The position numbers and the translations under genes were made by a program. Source: DATJKD01 sp963728295 (GTDB lineage: Bacteria > Pseudomonadota > Gammaproteobacteria > Steroidobacterales > Steroidobacteraceae). Taken from it: 64,000 nt of DNA. Location of the stretch: assembly GCA_963728295.1 (NCBI GenBank), contig CAVSKB010000013.1, positions 62,001 through 126,000 of the forward strand, written 5' to 3'. Position 1 is the first letter of the stretch; each line of letters opens with the position of its first letter. This document shows, piece by piece, positions 37,561-49,423 of this stretch. The notes beneath the pieces are model-generated. The model did no database searches and was not told the origin of the DNA. It saw only the letters and a program-made list of their open reading frames with translations.

Positions 37561-39548
37561 TAGGCGAGGGTGACCTGCTCTGGACACCCGACGCAGCGCG
37601 CGTCGAGCGTGCGCACCTGACAAGGTTCATGCGCTGGCTCGATCGCGAGCGAGGTCGCCGGTTCGATGACTATGCCTCGCTCTGGCGCTGGTCGGTGGAG
37701 GATCTGGAAGGGTTCTGGAATGCCCTCTGGGAGTACTTCGGGATCCGCGCCAGCGTGCCGCCGGCCCGCGCGCTCGGTCGGCGGACCATGCCGGGTGCGG
37801 AGTGGTTTCCCGGCGCTCGTCTCAATTACGCGGAGAACGTGCTGTGCCGGGCCCGTCCCGGTCACGAGGCACTGGTCCATTTCCGCGAGGGGCAGGCACC
37901 GGCGAGTCTTTCCTGGGACGAACTCACAGCGGACGTGCGGCGGCTCGCGGCCGCGCTGCGCCGGCTCGGAATCGGCAAAGGCGACCGGGTCGTCGGCTGT
38001 CTGCCGAACACGCCGCATGCCGTCGTCGCGATGCTCGCGACCACCAGTATCGGAGCGATCTGGTCGGGCTGCGGTCCGGATTTCGGCGCGCGCGGCGTGC
38101 TCGACCGCTTCTCGCAGCTCACACCAAAGCTGATGTTCTGCGTCGACGGCTATCGCTACGGCGGCAAGGCCTTCGAGCGTCGCGCGGAGATGCACGGAAT
38201 CACCGAGGGGTTGCCAACGCTCGAGCACGTAGTGCTGGTACCGTACCTTCAACCAGGCGACCGGCGACCGCTGCGCCCCGGCTCGCTGCTCTGGGACGAT
38301 CTGATCGCCTCCGGCGCCCCTGGCGGAGGCGAACTCGAATTCGAGCAGGTAGCGCCGGATCACCCGCTCTGGATCCTCTTCTCGTCTGGAACCACCGGGC
38401 TGCCGAAGCCGATCGTGCACGGGCATGCCGGCATCACGATCGAGCAGATGAAGAACCTGCAGTTCCACATGGACGTGCAGCCCGGCCAGAGGATGTTCTT
38501 CTACACGACGACCGGCTGGATGATGTGGAACTTCCTCGTCAGCGCTCCGCTCTCCGGCGTCATCCCGGTGCTGTACGACGGCAGTCCGACCTGGCCCGCA
38601 TCAGACGCTCTCTGGCGGATGGCGGAGGAGACCGGCATCAGCTTCTTCGGCGCGAGCCCAACCTACCAGCAGCTGCTGGCGAGGGAGGGCGTCGTGCCTC
38701 GCGAGCGCTTCGACCTGTCGCGGCTCGAATCCGTGACGCTCGCAGGTTCTCCCGTTACGCCGGAATGCATGCTCTGGTTCCACGAGAATGTGAAGCGCGA
38801 CATGTGGGTGCAGTCCGGCAGCGGCGGGACCGATGTGTGCAGCGGGTTCTGCGGCGGCGTGGTCATCCAGCCTGTCTATGCCGGCGAGATCCAGGCGCCT
38901 CAGCTCGGCGTCGCTCTCGCGGCTTTCGACACCGAAGGCAACAGTGTCGTCGACGAGGTCGGCGAGATGGTCATCACGGAGCCCATGCCCTCGATGCCCG
39001 TCTGCTTCTGGAACGATCCCGGCGACGTGCGTTACCGCGAGTCGTATTTCGAGGAATATCCCGGCGTCTGGCGCCACGGCGACTTCTTCCGGATAAACGC
39101 GCGCGGCGGCTGCTTCGTGCTGGGCCGTTCGGATGCGACCTTGAACCGCCACGGCGTGCGCATCGGCACGGCGGAGATCTACCGTGGCCTCGCTGAATTG
39201 CCCGAGGTCGAGGATGCACTGGTGGTGAACCTCGATCTGCCAGGCGGACGCTTCTTCATGCCGCTCTTCGTCAAGCTGCGCGACGGGCGGCGTCTCGACG
39301 AGGGCATCGAGCGCTCCATCAGGGACAGGCTGCGGACCACCTACTCGCCGCGCCACGTGCCGGATCGCATCATCCAGGTCGCGGCGATCCCGTACACGCT
39401 CACCGGCAAGAAGCTCGAGGTTCCGGTGCGCCGGATACTTTCGGGAGTGCCCGAGGAGCGGGCGGCGAACCGTGCCGCGATGGCTGATCCCGCCGCGCTC
39501 GATTTCTTCATCGAGTACGCGCGCACGCAGCGCGACTACGTTCCCTAG
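37557..39548 (+). CDS. aacS: Acetoacetyl-CoA synthetase-type beta-keto acid CoA ligase
   Basis: ANL-family ligase of 663 residues with the AacS N-terminal cap (DLEGFWNALWEYFGIRA, GAEWFPGARLNYAENVL). AMP-binding motif HPLWILFSSGTTGLPKPIVH, followed by FYTTTGWMMWNFLV. Adenylate site SGSGGTDVCSGFCGGVVIQP, hinge VWRHGDFFRINARGG with GRSDATLNRHGVRIGTAEIY, and catalytic Lys in YTLTGKKLEVPVRRIL. GTG start at 37557 overlaps the transporter stop. AacS activates acetoacetate. Vanilloylacetate, the product of both the acetovanillone carboxylase and the beta-ether side-chain route, is an aryl beta-keto acid, so that substrate deserves testing (inference). Frame intact. Confidence 0.88.
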   Translation: MIGEGDLLWTPDAARVERAHLTRFMRWLDRERGRRFDDYASLWRWSVEDLEGFWNALWEYFGIRASVPPARALGRRTMPGAEWFPGARLNYAENVLCRARPGHEALVHFREGQAPASLSWDELTADVRRLAAALRRLGIGKGDRVVGCLPNTPHAVVAMLATTSIGAIWSGCGPDFGARGVLDRFSQLTPKLMFCVDGYRYGGKAFERRAEMHGITEGLPTLEHVVLVPYLQPGDRRPLRPGSLLWDDLIASGAPGGGELEFEQVAPDHPLWILFSSGTTGLPKPIVHGHAGITIEQMKNLQFHMDVQPGQRMFFYTTTGWMMWNFLVSAPLSGVIPVLYDGSPTWPASDALWRMAEETGISFFGASPTYQQLLAREGVVPRERFDLSRLESVTLAGSPVTPECMLWFHENVKRDMWVQSGSGGTDVCSGFCGGVVIQPVYAGEIQAPQLGVALAAFDTEGNSVVDEVGEMVITEPMPSMPVCFWNDPGDVRYRESYFEEYPGVWRHGDFFRINARGGCFVLGRSDATLNRHGVRIGTAEIYRGLAELPEVEDALVVNLDLPGGRFFMPLFVKLRDGRRLDEGIERSIRDRLRTTYSPRHVPDRIIQVAAIPYTLTGKKLEVPVRRILSGVPEERAANRAAMADPAALDFFIEYARTQRDYVP

Positions 39549-39578
39549 CCGATCGCAGCCGTCCCGCGATCGCGCAGC

Positions 39579-40823
39579 ATGAACACGAGACGCGCTTCAA
39601 TCATGCTCGCGCTGCTGCTGGTGCTCGGCGCCCGAGCCGATGCTGCGCAGTGGGTCGCGACCTGGGGCGCGGCGCCGCTTCCGCCGACTCCGGCGATGGG
39701 GCCATTTCCGGCCACACCGAGCTTCAGTAACCAGACCATTCGGCAGGTTGTGCGCGTAAGCGCGGGCGGCGATCGGGTGCGCGTGCGCCTCACGAACGAG
39801 TTCGGTTCGAGACCGCTGACGATCGGCGACGCACGTATAGCGCTGATTGGCGCGGACGGCGAGATCGACGGAAGAACCGTGCGGCCGCTGACGTTCGCGG
39901 GCAGATCCGTCGCGGTGATACCGGCCGGCGCGCCGCTGCTCAGTGACGCGGTGGATCTGCAGGTCAGATCGCTCTCGTCAGTGTCGATCAGCCTCTACCT
40001 GCCGGAGGACACCGGTGCGTGCACCTGCCATGCGACGGGCCTGCAGACAGCCTGGGTCTCCGAGAGCGGGAACTTCGTGGACAAGGCGTTCACGGCAAAG
40101 CAGACGATCGAGTCGCGGGCGTTCGTCTCGGGTGTCGAGGTTGAAACCGCGGCACCGGCCTCGGCGATCGCAGTACTGGGCGACTCCATCTCGGACGGCG
40201 TCGGCTCGACGCTGGGCGCAAACCGGCGCTGGCCGGATCTGCTCGCGGAGCGCCTCGTCGAGCGCTACGGCAGCAGCGCCGCCTGGGGTGTCGTGAATCT
40301 CGGCATCAGCGGAAACCGGCTGCTGCACGACGGAGCCGGGGAGAGCGCACTCGCACGCTTCGACCGGGATGTGCTGTCGCTGCCGGGCGTGAAGTACCTG
40401 GTGGTCTTCATCGGCGTGAACGATCTCGGCGTTTCGTACGGTAATCCTGCGGGACCCATGGCCGACGTATTCAAGAGTCTCCGTCCTGCGAACCCGGTCA
40501 CCGCCGATGCGATGATCGCAGGCTATCGGCAGCTCATCGAGCGGGCACATGGGAGGGGGTTGAGGGTCCTGGGTGCCACGATCGCGCCGTACGAGGGGGC
40601 GCTCTATTACTCGGCAGAGGGCGAGGCGGTGCGACAGGCCATCAACAACTGGATCCGCACCGGCAAGGCGTTCGATGCCGTCCTGGATTTCGATGCGACG
40701 ATCCGCGATCCGACGCGTCCGACGCGGATCAAGGAAGAATGGCACAACGGAGACTATCTGCACGGAAGCGACGCGGGTTACCGCGCGCTCGCAACGTCGA
40801 TCGATTTGTCCCTCTTCAGATAG
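39579..40823 (+). CDS. Secreted SGNH/GDSL-family esterase
   Basis: 414 residues. Signal peptide SIMLALLLVLGARADAAQWV. The N-terminal beta domain includes TPSFSNQTIRQVVRVSAGGD and RVRLTNEFGSRPLTIGDARI. SGNH blocks: Ser in AIAVLGDSISDGVGSTLGAN, Gly in NLGISGNRLLHDGAGES, Asn in LVVFIGVNDLGVSYG, and Asp/His in NGDYLHGSDAGYRAL. It starts 30 bases after aacS. Family members are carbohydrate or lignin-carbohydrate esterases. An extracytoplasmic feruloyl or acetyl esterase role would fit, but is not provable here. Confidence 0.9.
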   Translation: MNTRRASIMLALLLVLGARADAAQWVATWGAAPLPPTPAMGPFPATPSFSNQTIRQVVRVSAGGDRVRVRLTNEFGSRPLTIGDARIALIGADGEIDGRTVRPLTFAGRSVAVIPAGAPLLSDAVDLQVRSLSSVSISLYLPEDTGACTCHATGLQTAWVSESGNFVDKAFTAKQTIESRAFVSGVEVETAAPASAIAVLGDSISDGVGSTLGANRRWPDLLAERLVERYGSSAAWGVVNLGISGNRLLHDGAGESALARFDRDVLSLPGVKYLVVFIGVNDLGVSYGNPAGPMADVFKSLRPANPVTADAMIAGYRQLIERAHGRGLRVLGATIAPYEGALYYSAEGEAVRQAINNWIRTGKAFDAVLDFDATIRDPTRPTRIKEEWHNGDYLHGSDAGYRALATSIDLSLFR

Positions 40824-40874
40824 GCGGGTCAATCGCTGAACGTGCCCAGCGTGAGCATCGGCGGCAACTCGAGG

Positions 40875-41888
40875 TTAGACGCGGATCACGACCTTGCCGA
40901 ACAGCGACGCGCTCTGCTGGTAGCGGTACGCGTCAGCGGCCTCATCGAACTCGAAGACGCGGTCGATCACCGGCTTCAGGCCGTTCACCTCGATGGCGCG
41001 GTTCATGCGCTCGAACATCGCGCGGTTGCCGACGAATATGCCGTGCAGGCTCGCGCCCTTGAGCATGAGGGGGTGTGGATTGGTGTCGCCCGTGAGACCT
41101 GCGAGCACGCCGATCAGCGCAACCTTGCCGCCGTAGGCCACCGCCTGCATTGACTTCGCGAGGGTGCCCGGGCCGCCGGTCTCGACGACGTATGTCGCGC
41201 CCGCGCCGTCCGTCAGTTCGCGGACTTTCTGTTCCCAGTCGGGGTGCCGGCGATAGTTGATCCCGCCCCAGGCGCCGAGCCCGCGCGCCCGCTCGAGCTT
41301 CTCGTCGCTCGAGGAGGTCAGGATCACTCGCGCCCCGGCGGTGCGCGCGAACAGCAGTGCGAAGGTCGCGACGCCGCCCGTGCCGAGCGCGAGCACCGTG
41401 TCTCCCGGCTGCACCGCGCAGGTCTCGAGGAGCGCGTGCCAGGTGGTTACAGCCGCGCAAGGCAGCGTGGCCGCTTCCTCGAACGAGAGACTGGGCGGAA
41501 TCCGCACGGCATCCTGCTCATCGAGCAGCGCGTATTCGGCGAGCATCCCGTCGGCGGGCGGTGCGCCGCGCGCGGCGTACGGACCCGCGGGCGGCCCGTC
41601 GACATAGCCCAGAAAGAACGTTCCAGCGACGCGGTCACCGGCGCTCACGCGCGTGACCCCGCGGCCGATCGCCACGACCTCACCGGCGCCGTCCGACAGT
41701 GGAATGGTGTCGCGGCTCACGACGCCGCCGAAGTAGTTGCCTGTGATCACGGCCTGGTCCCGGTAATTGAGCGAGGCAGCCCGCACGCGCACCAGGACCT
41801 GGCCGGGACCCGGCTCCGGATCGGGCCGCTCTACTTGCCGGAGCGCATCGATGCCCCGTCCGCCGGCTGGAATCTCATAGACTTTCAT
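40875..41888 (-). CDS. NAD(P)-dependent MDR (zinc-independent alcohol dehydrogenase/quinone reductase-like)
   Basis: 337-residue medium-chain reductase. GroES domain VRVRAASLNYRDQAVITGNY, SDGAGEVVAIGRGVTRVSAG. The Rossmann domain is marked by VLALGTGGVATFALLFARTA. The catalytic-zinc Cys/His pattern is absent (SLNYRD in place of a Cys ligand), so a zinc-free enoyl or quinone reductase activity is more likely than alcohol oxidation. Ends near the convergent GDSL gene. Divergent from the aldehyde dehydrogenase at 42071 with 182 bases between. Substrate unknown. Confidence 0.87.
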   Translation of the reverse strand: MKVYEIPAGGRGIDALRQVERPDPEPGPGQVLVRVRAASLNYRDQAVITGNYFGGVVSRDTIPLSDGAGEVVAIGRGVTRVSAGDRVAGTFFLGYVDGPPAGPYAARGAPPADGMLAEYALLDEQDAVRIPPSLSFEEAATLPCAAVTTWHALLETCAVQPGDTVLALGTGGVATFALLFARTAGARVILTSSSDEKLERARGLGAWGGINYRRHPDWEQKVRELTDGAGATYVVETGGPGTLAKSMQAVAYGGKVALIGVLAGLTGDTNPHPLMLKGASLHGIFVGNRAMFERMNRAIEVNGLKPVIDRVFEFDEAADAYRYQQSASLFGKVVIRV

Positions 41889-42070
41889 CCTGACCTCGTC
41901 GATCGCGATTCGCTCGTTTTCATGGTGTTTGTCTCCGGACAGATGCTAGCCGCTAGTGGCGCGCGGCGGCCTTCCCTATCGGTTGAGTCGAGGTTCATCG
42001 AGGGTCGAGCCCAGTGGTCACGGCGGGCGCCAGATTACGGGAAAGCCGTTTCGTGTCCGAAGGATATGCA

Positions 42071-43591
<1,521 letters not shown>

Positions 43592-43622
43592 AGGCACGTC
43601 ACGAGGCAGCCGGGAACTCTGC

Positions 43623-45830
43623 ATGCCGCGACTTGGAATACTGGCGGCCGCCTTGATGGCGGCTGGCTGTCTTGCTGCGTGTTCTCGCGACAGCGCACTC
43701 TCCGTCAGAAGGCAGCGAAGTACGTCGGCAACGGCCACGCCTGCGCCGGCCGCGTGGACGATGCGCGTATACGCAACGCCGATCGCGAGCCCGGTAACTG
43801 GATGAGTTACGGCCGCACCTACGACGAGCAGCGTTATTCGCCGCTCGATCGGATCAGCGCCTCGAACGTCGCGAACCTCGGGCTGGCCTGGCACTACGAC
43901 CTCGATACCGCCGCACGCGCGCAGGAGTCGACGCCGCTCGTGATCGACGGCGTGATGTACGTGACCTCCGCCTGGAGCAAGGTGTTTGCGCTCGACGCGG
44001 CGACGGGACGCGAGCTCTGGCGATACGACCCGAAGGTGCCGGGCACCGCGGCGATCAACGCCTGCTGCGACGTCGTCAATCGCGGCGTCGCGGCGTGGGA
44101 AGGCAAGGCTGTATCTCGGCACGCTCGACGGCCGGCTCGTCGCGCTCGATGCCGCGACCGGCAAGCCGGTCTGGGAAGTCATGACCGTCGAGCACGGGCA
44201 GCCGCTACACGATCACCGGCGCGCCGCGCGTCGTCAAGGGCAAGGTGATCATCGGCAACGGCGGCGCCGAAATGGGCGTGCGCGGCTACGTGTCGGCGTA
44301 CGACGCGGAGACCGGCAAGCAGCTCTGGCGCTTCTACACCGTGCCCGGGCGATCCCTCGAAAGCCGTTCGAGAGCCCGGCGCTCGAGAAGGCCGCGGCAG
44401 ACCTGGAACGGCGAGTGGTGGAAGCTCGGCGGCGGCGGCACGGTCTGGGACTCGATGGCCTACGATCCGGAGCTCGACCTGCTCTACATCGGCACCGGCA
44501 ACGGCTCGCCCTGGAACCGCGCGATTCGCAGCCCGGGCGGCGGCGACAACCTGTTCCTCTCGTCGATCGTGGCGCTGAAGCCCGAGACCGGCGAATACGT
44601 CTGGCACTACCAGACGACGCCCGGCGACACCTGGGACTACACCGCCACGCAGCACATGATCCTCGCGGACCTCACGATCGACGGCCGCACCCGCAAGGTG
44701 ATCATGCAGGCGCCGAAGAACGGCTTCTTCTACGTGCTCGACCGCGCAACCGGCGAGCTGATCTCGGCGGAGGCCTATCGCGCACGATGAACTGGGCCAC
44801 CGGCATCGACATGAAGACCGGCCGGCCGGTCGAGAACTCCCGAGGCACGTTACGGCGAGACTGGCCGTCCGTTCATCGCCCAGCCCGGACCCGGCGGCGC
44901 GCACAGCTGGCAACCGATGAGCTACAGCCCGCGCACGGGCCTGGTCTATTTCCCGGTGATGGAGGCGCGTGTTCCCGTATTTCCCGGACAAGGACTTCCG
45001 CAAGCGCGCCGCTGGCGTGGAATACCGGCGCTGACTTCAACGCAGGGAGCCTGCCCACGGATCAAGCGGTCCTGGAGCAGATCAAGGCAGTGCTCAAGGG
45101 CCATCTCGCGGCCTGGGATCCGGTCGCCCAGCGGGAAGTCTGGCGAGTGCAGTACGAGCATCCGTGGAACGGCGGGGCGCTCTCGACGGCGAGCGACCTC
45201 GTGTTCGAGGGCGACGCGCTCGGCAACTTCGCCGCGTTCGACGCTCGGACGGGTGCCAAGCTGTGGTCGACCGCGACCGGGACGGGCATCCTCGCCCCGC
45301 CGGTGACCTACCTCGCTGGCGGTGAGCAGTACGTCGCCATCGAGGTCGGCTGGGGCGGCGCCTTCGGGCTGGCGGCCGGCGAGCTGGCGCGCGACGCGCA
45401 CATCGCGACAAATGCCCCCCGCGTGTTCGCCTTCAAGGTCGGCGGGACCGGCGCCATGCCGCCCCCGGGACCACCTCCGCCAGCGGCCACCGAGCCGCCT
45501 CCGGACGTCGCGGCCGCGGCCACGATCGAAGCCGGCAAGGCGACGTATCACCGCTACTGCGGCACCTGTCATGGCGATTCGGCCGTCAGCACGGGCGTCC
45601 TGCCGGACCTGCGCTATACCTCGCTGCTCGGCGATGCCACGGCATTCTCGAAGGTCGTGCGTGACGGCGCGCTCGCGGAGCAGGGAATGATTGCCTTTGG
45701 ACCGGAGCTTTCCGCTGCCGACGTCGAACAGATCCGTGCCTACGTGATCCGACGCGCGCACGAGTCACAGCGGTCCGGGACGCCCGCGGCCGCGGCAAAA
45801 AGACTGAACGACGCGGGCGCCAGCGAGTGA
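43623..45830 (+). CDS. PQQ-dependent alcohol dehydrogenase with C-terminal cytochrome c, frameshifted
   Basis: Quinohaemoprotein dehydrogenase. N terminus MPRLGILAAALMAAGCLAAC has a lipobox-like LAAC, so it may be a periplasmic lipoprotein. Propeller start NWMSYGRTYDEQRYSPLDRI. Vicinal disulphide INACCDVVNRGVAAWEGK is present. Active-site Asn in IGTGNGSPWNRAIRSPGGGD, catalytic Asp in YQTTPGDTWDYTATQHMILA, then GAHSWQPMSYSPRTGLVYFP. The proline-rich linker PPPGPPPPAATEPPPD leads to the heme site CGTCHGDSAVSTG. Shifts near 43695, 44110, 44205, 44360, 44785 and 44970. Likely passes electrons from an alcohol to the respiratory chain. Ends 249 bases before a TonB receptor. Confidence 0.88.
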
Positions 45831-46078
45831 GTCGGCACATCATCGGGACCGTGGGCCGCCTGCCGCTTCAAGGTCCTCGCCGCGGGAGGTCCGTTGTGTC
45901 GCTGCCACTCTGGACCCATTCCGGACCTGTTCCCTTTGGATCGATCCGGCTTTCCGCCACGGTTGAGCCCGGCGACTTCGCATCCGATTAGATCGCCGGA
46001 AAATAACGGCCCACTCACAGACTTAGCGATCTGCGGTCCTGACATTTCGACCTATGGCATCCAGCGGGGGAATCTGAC

Positions 46079-48554
46079 ATGAAACGCACGAAGGTGACGA
46101 AGCGAGTTTCGTCCGTCGTAATCGCGCCACAGGGCCGTCATGGCGTCCTCGCGGGCGCCGTTAGCGGCGTCCTGCTTGCGTCGGCCACGCTCGGCAGTGC
46201 TCCTGCGAGTGGCGCAGCAAGTAGTCATGGAAGGAACGAGAGGACCGCTTGAGGAAATCATCGTCACCGCGCGCTACCGCGAGGAGCGGCTGCAGGAAAT
46301 CCCGATCGCCATCACGGCGATCGATGCCGACGAAATCGAGATGCGTGCATTCACCGTCGCTTCCGACGTGGCCTACGCCGTCCCGAACGCCTCGTTCCGC
46401 CCTGCGCAGGCTGCCTTCGGCAACACGATGACCGCCTTCATCCGCGGCATCGGCCAGTACGACTTCGACTTCGCCTTCGAGCCCGGCGTCGCGATCTACA
46501 TCGACGACATGTACCACCCGTTCACGCTGGGTTCGCAGACCCAGCTGATGGACCTCGACCACGTGGAGGTCCTGCGCGGACCGCAGGGCACGCTCTTCGG
46601 CCGCGGCTCGATCGGCGGCGCCATCCGCTACGTCAGCAAGAAGCCGCAGGGCGACGACACTGGTTCGATCGGGCTGACGCTAGGCGAATTCGATCGCGTC
46701 GATGTGCGTGCGTCCTACGACTTCGCCATCACTGATAGTGTCGCGGCGCGCGTCACGGGTGTGTCGACAGCCGCGACGGCTACCAGGACGTCCTCGACTT
46801 CACTTGCGTGCACCCCGAGCTGTCCGGCGGTCTGCCGATCCAGCCGATCAACAAGGGAACCGGCTGCAAGGTCGGCACGCAGGGCGGGGCCGACTACATC
46901 GGCGGTCGCGGCACGCTTCGCTGGGAAGCCAGCGACGACTTCGAGATTCTGTTGACGGCCGACTACCAGAAGGAGACCGCGGAGCCCAAGGCTGACACGG
47001 TCGACCAACATCGACCCGGGGGCCGGGTTCGTATGGTCGGGCATTCCCTTCGGCGCCTCCGGTCCCCCGTATGACACGCGGTTCCTGCCGCCCAATCCGT
47101 CCGTTACCTATGCGACCTACTCGGATCCGCGCAGCGGGCTTGCCTTCAAGCCCGAGACGGAATACGAGTCGTGGAGCACCTCGGTGCGGGCCGACTGGGG
47201 CATCACGGACAGCGTCGACATGGCGCTGATCCTGGCCTACGCGGACATCACGTCGACGCTGGTCTCGGACGCCGACGGTTCGCCCATCAACGTCCAGTCG
47301 ACGTCGGGCGTGCAGACCATCGACTACTACACGGCGGAGCTGCGGTTCAGCGGCCGGGCCATGGACGCCGTGGACTGGACGGTCGGCGGCTTCTACTACG
47401 ACGGCGAGTCGGTCAACAACCAGATTGTCAGCATCCCGTTCCTGAGCTTCATTCTCGACGGCCGCGGATTCGACGATCCGAGCTTCCCGTTCGTCAACAC
47501 CGACAACCGGCACGATAGCAAGAACGAGTCGGTCTTCGCGCACGCGGTGTGGGACATCACGGACAAGCTGGCACTCACGGCGGGCGTCCGCTATTCGAGC
47601 GACGAGAAGGACGTCAGCTTCGACAACACCCGGGTCCAGAACCCACACGTCGTTGTCGATGGTGACAACACCGATTACAAGATCGGCCTCGACTACCAGT
47701 TCACGCCAGACATGCTGGCGTACGCCAGCTTCGCGACCGGCTATCGGCCGGGCAGCTACAACCCGCGTCCCTTCCAGGCGACGCAGGTCGTCGCGGTCGA
47801 CGCCGAGGACTCCGAGGCCTACGAGCTCGGATTCAAGTCGGACTGGTTCGACAGGCGGCTGCGGACCAACCTGGCCGTGTTCTACACGGACTGGAAGACG
47901 CGCATCACGCCGGTGGGCGGCACCGAGTGCATTCTGCAGGACTTGGGGCCGCCGCCCGTGTATTTCCCGGATGATCCGAACACGCCGGGATCCGTGACCG
48001 ACAGCCTGGGCAACGTCTGCGATACAACCGTGTCGCGGACCTTCTACGAGAACACGCCCGGCGAAATCGAGGGCGTGGAGGTCGAGGTCAGCTGGGAGCC
48101 GGTCGACGGGCTGGTGTTCAGCGGCCTGTACGGCTGGATCGACTGGGAGTCGCCGGATATCACCGATGATCCGAACGTGGTTAGCGAGCGTCCGCCCTAC
48201 GTGCCCGAGGACAACTGGGCGCTGAGCGCGTCCTACGCCTGGACCCTGAGCAGCGGAGCGAGCCTGACGCCGCGACTGGACTACTACGGCCAGGCGGAGA
48301 TCTGCTCGCAGAATGTGTTCACGACATCCACGTTCCCCGGCGCAAGCTGCACGGATGCATACGAGCTGCTGAACGCGCGCCTGGAGTGGCGCAGCGCCGA
48401 GGACAAGTGGACCGTCGCAGTGGGTGCCACCAACCTGACCGACGAGGATTACTTCTACAACAAGTTCGACCTGACAGCCTTTGGCCAGCCGCACGCGGAA
48501 GGCCAGCCCGGTCCGCCGCGTGAGTGGTATTTGACCCTCGGCCGGAACTTCTGA
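46079..48554 (+). CDS. TonB-dependent outer-membrane receptor, three frameshifts
   Basis: Start ATG 46079 after GGGGGAA. Signal region VLAGAVSGVLLASATLGSAP. After one shift the plug begins LEEIIVTARYREERLQEIPI, and continues VEVLRGPQGTLFGRGSIGGA. Barrel strands include ALTAGVRYSSDEKDVSFDNT and MLAYASFATGYRPGSYNPRP. The C-terminal strand ends PREWYLTLGRNF with terminal Phe, the BAM recognition signal. About 824 residues. Shifts near 46240, 46775 and 47005; the last 1.5 kb is clean. Same general class as the receptor at 4995. Ligand unknown; position upstream of the beta-etherase genes suggests import of lignin oligomers or dimers. Confidence 0.92.
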
Positions 48555-48595
48555 CCGGCAGCCGCGCGCTCGCGACCGCTCGGGTAGCAGATCAG

Positions 48596-48624
48596 GGCGC
48601 GCTCGATTGCGAGCGCGCCTTTTT
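48596..48624 (+). terminator. Rho-independent terminator of the TonB receptor gene
   Basis: Perfect ten-base stem GGCGCGCTCG / CGAGCGCGCC with an ATTG loop (48596-48619), followed by five T. It lies 42 bases after the receptor stop. On the opposite strand there is no T run, so it is one-directional. The T run touches the stop of the convergent GST gene. Confidence 0.88.
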
Positions 48625-49423
48625 CAACCCCAGCGGGCGGCCTCGACGCCGGGCACGAACGCCTGCTCGGGGTGCCCGCTGCGCGAGCGAGCGCGCGCAG
48701 CGCGAACGGCTGGGCGCTCCGCGATGCGGGCGAGCCAGGCCATCAGGCGCGGCGTCTGCGCCGCGTTCACGACCTCGGGGGCCAGATCGCGCAGCGGATC
48801 CACGAGCGCGTAGGCGTCGATGTCGGCAATCGAATAGTCCGGACCCGGCGAGCCACGGCGCCTTCGTAAGGGCGGCTCTCCAGGCGTCCGACCGGCACCG
48901 ACAGGCGCTGACGGAACGCAGCGAGTGCTGCTTCATCCTGGCTACCGTCGATGACCGCGAGCCAGGCTGAACGCCGCTCGGCCGGCTCGACGTGCTCGAG
49001 CCGCGCCCGTAGCGCAGCTGCGTCGACGCGGGCCAGGTCCGGCGCAAGGTATCGCGCGCAACCGAGCGCGCTCGTTGTCGATCCCAGCGACAGCCCCAGG
49101 AACTGGCCCCAGGCGCGCGCCCGGTAACGGTCATACGCGGCCTCCGGCATGAGCGCCGGGCCCGGTACGGCCTCGGCGATGTACTCGAGCATGAAGAAGG
49201 TGCTCGATATCACCTCGCCGTCGGCGACCAGCAGCGGGCCTTCGCGCTCGAGCGTGAGCCGCGATTCCACGCTGGCCGGAAATCCGGCGTCCAGCTGTTC
49301 GAAGCTGGTCGGGTCGAACCAGCGGCTGGTGAAGCTCGCGCGCTTCTCCTCGAGCGCGATCAGCGGCTTCAGGAAGAAGCCGTTGGGTTCCCAGTGATAC
49401 AGCTCGAGCATGGCGGGACTCAT
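48624..49423 (-). CDS. LigF-like glutathione S-transferase (beta-etherase family), second of tandem pair, one frameshift
   Basis: Thioredoxin-fold N-terminal domain: AMLELYHWEPNGFFLKPLIA, then EEKRASFTSRWFDPTSFEQL and a cis-Pro/substrate stretch replaced by LTLEREGPLLVADGEVISST. C-terminal helical domain: RARAWGQFLGLSLGSTTSAL and FRQRLSVPVGRLESRPYEGA. One shift near 48845; the tail then reads DYSIADIDAYALVDPLRDLA and VNAAQTPRLMAWLARIAERP to the stop at 48624. ATG 49423 overlaps the stop of the first GST (ATGA). The normal VPxL glutathione loop is degenerate here, so this chain may be a structural or modified partner. Two LigF-type chains acting as one heterodimer are known from the BaeAB beta-etherase. 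Confidence 0.8.
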
